A DNA stretch of 38,801 nt from Chimaeribacter californicus (lineage in GTDB: Bacteria; Pseudomonadota; Gammaproteobacteria; Enterobacterales; Enterobacteriaceae). The notes beneath the pieces are model-generated. The model did no database searches and was not told where the DNA came from. It was given only the letters and a program-made list of their open reading frames with translations. Positions 36,787-38,801 of this stretch are shown in pieces. The DNA lies in assembly GCF_002858675.1 (NCBI RefSeq), contig NZ_PJZF01000028.1:1-38801 (forward strand), written 5' to 3'. Position 1 is the stretch's first letter, and every line of letters starts with the position of its first letter. The translations under genes were made by a program, and so were the position numbers.

Positions 36787-37581
36787 ATGGATGCTACCAG
36801 CACCTTGTTGATTCCGGCACTCTATTTTTTTGCCGGGATTATCATGGGAAAAGTGATCAACCATATTGGTCAATACTTGCCGTACCTGATTACTGAACAT
36901 GACAGCCAGGAACCCTCTACAGCTTCCATGCCGCACTCAGCATGGAAGTTAGCATATTGCTCCTGCCATCCGCCTGCACATTGGCATGATTATGTGCCGG
37001 TGTTCAGCTGGCTGGCTCTCAGGGGACGCTGCCGTGTATGTTCTGCACCCATTTCGCCCGGCTATCTTTGGGTTGAGCTGATATGCGGGATCCTGGCACT
37101 GTGTTTTTCTCTGCTGTTTCCACCAGCCATCGCGTTAGCATTGGCGGTGTACAGTGGCTTTCTACTGACTTTAAGCCTTATTGATGCCCGTACTTTTCTC
37201 TTACCCGACAAGCTGACTCTCCCTCTCTTATGGCTGGGCCTATTATTTAACAGCTTCAGCGACGGGGTTAGCCTGACGGATGCAGTGTACGGTGCCGTCG
37301 CTGGCTATTTACTCTTATGGAGTCTGTACTGGTTTTTCCGCCTTGCCAGTGGCCGGGAGGGGCTGGGATATGGTGACTTTAAACTGTTGGCCGCACTGGG
37401 CGCCTGGACTGGGTGGCAGATGCTCCCGCAGATCACACTGCTGGCTGCCGCTTCTGGCCTGCTATGGGCTGGGTTGTCGAAATGGAAGAAAGGGGAATGG
37501 ATCGCTGTGTTGCCTTTCGGGCCGCCATTGGCAGCTGCAGGATGGCTGACCTTGTTGATTCATTGGTACATTATACGTTAA
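36787..37581 (+). CDS. gspO: Prepilin peptidase/N-methyltransferase GspO
   Basis: GspO (A24 aspartic peptidase, inner membrane) cleaves and N-methylates the pseudopilins GspG-K. The 264-residue polytopic protein has the two catalytic aspartates Asp133 (LTLSLIDARTFLLPDKLTL) and Asp197 in the GxGD motif LGYGDFKLL. The cytoplasmic loop has Cys58 and Cys60 (CSC) and Cys82 and Cys85 (CRVC); the usual enzyme has two CxxC pairs, and E. coli GspO, as I recall it, has none. It is the last gene of the operon, converging on bfr. Confidence 0.95.
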   Translation: MDATSTLLIPALYFFAGIIMGKVINHIGQYLPYLITEHDSQEPSTASMPHSAWKLAYCSCHPPAHWHDYVPVFSWLALRGRCRVCSAPISPGYLWVELICGILALCFSLLFPPAIALALAVYSGFLLTLSLIDARTFLLPDKLTLPLLWLGLLFNSFSDGVSLTDAVYGAVAGYLLLWSLYWFFRLASGREGLGYGDFKLLAALGAWTGWQMLPQITLLAAASGLLWAGLSKWKKGEWIAVLPFGPPLAAAGWLTLLIHWYIIR

Positions 37582-37586
37582 TGGCA

Positions 37587-37604
37587 GGGAAGCCAAAGCT
37601 TCCC
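37587..37604. other. Hairpin between convergent gspO and bfr
   Basis: A perfect 7-bp stem GGGAAGC/GCTTCCC with a CAAA loop lies 5 bp after the gspO stop and 13 bp after the bfr stop. A T tract is missing downstream on both strands, so it is terminator-like at best. Confidence 0.5.
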
Positions 37605-37617
37605 CGAATAGCAAAAA

Positions 37618-38094
37618 TTACTCTTCGTCACGGATTTGAGCCTGAAGATAGTTCTGTATCCCCAGTTTCTGAATCAGATCCAATTCCGTCTCCAGCCAGT
37701 CGATATGATGCTCTTCATCAGCCAGAATTTCGATCATCATGTCGCGGCTGACATAATCATGGATGCTGTCAGCATAAGCTATCGCTTCACGCAGATCGCG
37801 TGCGCCATCCAACTCCAGCGTCAAATCTGAACGCAGCATCTCTTCAACGTCTTCACCAATATTCAACTTACCCAGATCCTGCAGGTTGGGGAGCCCCTCC
37901 AGGAAAAGAATACGCTCAATGTAGCGGTCCGCATGTTTCATTTCATCAATGGACTCATGGTACTCCACGTCATTAAGACGTTTGAGCCCCCAGTTTTTGA
38001 ACATTCTTGCATGCAGAAAATATTGGTTAATAGCAACTAACTCATTGCCCAACAACTTATTGAGATAATTTAATACCTTAACATCACCTTTCAT
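37618..38094 (-). CDS. bfr: Bacterioferritin
   Basis: Bfr is the haem-containing 24-subunit iron-storage protein. The 158-residue protein equals E. coli Bfr in length and keeps the haem ligand Met52 ([10 protein letters not shown]) and the ferroxidase residues Glu18, Glu51, His54, and the Glu and His near 127 and 130 ([11 protein letters not shown]). I chose ATG 38094 because GGAGG lies upstream. A weak promoter TTGACT (38145-38150)/TACTCT (38123-38128) is possible in the 70-bp gap after bfd; otherwise it is co-transcribed with bfd. Confidence 0.98.
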   Translation of the reverse strand: MKGDVKVLNYLNKLLGNELVAINQYFLHARMFKNWGLKRLNDVEYHESIDEMKHADRYIERILFLEGLPNLQDLGKLNIGEDVEEMLRSDLTLELDGARDLREAIAYADSIHDYVSRDMMIEILADEEHHIDWLETELDLIQKLGIQNYLQAQIRDEE

Positions 38095-38164
38095 TTTTGT
38101 TTCCTCCGCTTCCACTCTTTGAAGAGTAGATGCGGTTTGGAGTAAGTCAAAAAAAGATGTGTTT

Positions 38165-38359
38165 TCAGGCTATCTCTTTGAACTCTGGAATTTGCGACAA
38201 CTCGTCTTGCATAATTTCACGGGCTGCACGCACGCATTTCCCGCATTGATTACCAACCGGCACAAACTTGCGCAATTGTTGAAAAGATTGCGGCTGATGT
38301 TTGCGAACAGCCTGACGGATTGTTTTGTCACTAATACCATTGCACAGACAAATATACAT
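38165..38359 (-). CDS. bfd: Bacterioferritin-associated ferredoxin Bfd
   Basis: Bfd reduces bacterioferritin haem to release stored iron. The 64-residue protein has the BFD-type [2Fe-2S] cysteines Cys4, Cys6, Cys39 and Cys42 (ICLCNG and GNQCGKC). It is upstream of bfr on the same strand, and a Fur-box-like site overlaps its presumed promoter. Confidence 0.97.
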   Translation of the reverse strand: MYICLCNGISDKTIRQAVRKHQPQSFQQLRKFVPVGNQCGKCVRAAREIMQDELSQIPEFKEIA

Positions 38360-38394
38360 ACGGGCACTCCACGTTATCTGCCGTCATCTTAAAT

Positions 38395-38413
38395 CAAAAT
38401 GATTCTCATTTAA
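38395..38413 (-). promoter_or_regulatory. Fur-box-like operator of bfd
   Basis: The minus-strand core AATGAGAATCATT (38410-38398) matches 12 of 13 central bases of the Fur consensus AATGATAATCATT; over the whole 19-bp site I count 13 matches. It overlaps the presumed bfd -10. Fur repression of bfd under iron-rich conditions is known in E. coli. Confidence 0.75.
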
Positions 38414-38438
38414 AGTAGGTTAACGTGCTTTCTGACAA
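38409..38438 (-). promoter_or_regulatory. Probable bfd promoter
   Basis: On the minus strand, TTGTCA (38438-38433), an 18-bp spacer and TTTAAA (38414-38409) lie about 50 bp before the bfd ATG and overlap the Fur-like site. Confidence 0.45.
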
Positions 38439-38659
38439 TGTGTAATAATTGATAGCGCCTTCTTAACAATGCCACCTAATACATCATTGCTATGCCGCTA
38501 AAAAGCGAAGCCTGTTCTGTCTTTATGAAGTTTATAAACAACAAGATAAGAAATTATTACTGCCTGGATGAAGAAATAATGCCTGGCATTATTAGAGGCA
38601 TATCGCCATAAAAATAATTATCGCTTATGCAAAAGAGAGGATTTGAGGAAATATGGCAT
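38439..38659. other. Gene-free AT-rich stretch between bfd and tuf, with a 19-bp palindrome
   Basis: I see no supported gene here. E. coli has the chitinase gene chiA in this position; no trace of it is visible. The stretch contains AATAATGCC/GGCATTATT around a single T (38575-38593), a perfect inverted repeat, and the direct repeat TGCCTGG at 38561 and 38580. Confidence 0.5.
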
Positions 38660-38689
38660 AAAAAAAGGGATGCCGAAGCATCCCTTTTT
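38660..38689 (-). terminator. Intrinsic terminator of the tuf gene
   Basis: A 7-bp perfect stem GGGATGC/GCATCCC (38684-38678 and 38673-38667) with a 4-nt TTCG loop is followed on the minus strand by seven T residues. It lies 17 bp after the tuf stop. Confidence 0.93.
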
Positions 38690-38706
38690 GCAAAAGTCAG
38701 GCGCGA

Positions 38707-38801
<95 letters not shown>

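Noticed and set aside
37587-37604. Intrinsic terminator for gspO or bfr
   Set aside because: There is a good stem, but no T tract follows it on either strand, so I list it only as a hairpin.
38114-38127. Inverted repeat ACTCTT/AAGAGT in front of bfr as an operator
   Set aside because: It is only 6 bp per arm and matches no known iron-regulator consensus; it may be chance.

Overview
The window is a chromosomal segment from a gammaproteobacterium of the order Enterobacterales. Gene content, order and protein sequences follow the Escherichia coli region running from rrnD through the alpha, spc and S10 ribosomal operons to tufA. The housekeeping proteins (AroE, DprA, RsmB, Fmt) are clearly diverged from E. 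coli, so this is a different genus. No rRNA sequence lies inside the window, so I cannot name it.

Layout. (1) Positions 1-460 hold the minus-strand promoter and leader of an rRNA operon (P1, P2, boxA); the 16S gene should begin just left of position 1. (2) yrdA (+) converges on a minus-strand operon dprA-smg-yrdD-tsaC-aroE (1172-4747). (3) def-fmt-rsmB and then trkA and mscL run on the plus strand (4858-9671). (4) arfA, a 59-codon gene with its regulatory hairpin across the stop codon, and yhdN lie on the minus strand (9717-10367). (5) From 10533 to 24202 come the alpha operon (rpsM-rpsK-rpsD-rpoA-rplQ), the spc operon (rplN to rpmJ) and the S10 operon (rpsJ to rpsQ), all transcribed leftward. 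Their promoters, terminators and autoregulatory RNA structures (S4, S8 and L4 targets) are recognisable. (6) A complete-looking type II secretion (T2SS) locus occupies 24468-37581: gspA-gspB on the minus strand, and divergently gspC-D-E-F-G-H-I-J-K-L-M-O in a tightly coupled operon. (7) bfr and bfd, the latter with a Fur-box-like site, lie on the minus strand. They are followed by a gene-free stretch and the last 30 codons of a tuf gene (EF-Tu).

How it works together. Most of the window is translation machinery: ribosomal proteins, RNA polymerase alpha, SecY, peptide deformylase, Met-tRNA formyltransferase, 16S m5C methyltransferase, TsaC and ArfA. The accessory part is the T2SS. GspA/B would help the GspD secretin through peptidoglycan; GspC links it to the inner-membrane platform GspF/L/M and the ATPase GspE; GspG-K form the pseudopilus after processing by GspO. 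The chitinase gene chiA, which follows bfd in E. coli, is absent, so no secreted substrate is encoded here. yrdB and zntR, found at this locus in E. coli, are also missing.

I found no undescribed multi-gene system. The points most worth a second look are a sense-strand G8 tract inside gspB that could allow phase variation, the arfA non-stop hairpin, non-canonical cysteines in GspO, odd tails on GspB and GspJ, mutually exclusive hairpins in the S10 leader, and an S4 leader stem that appears to co-vary with E. coli.
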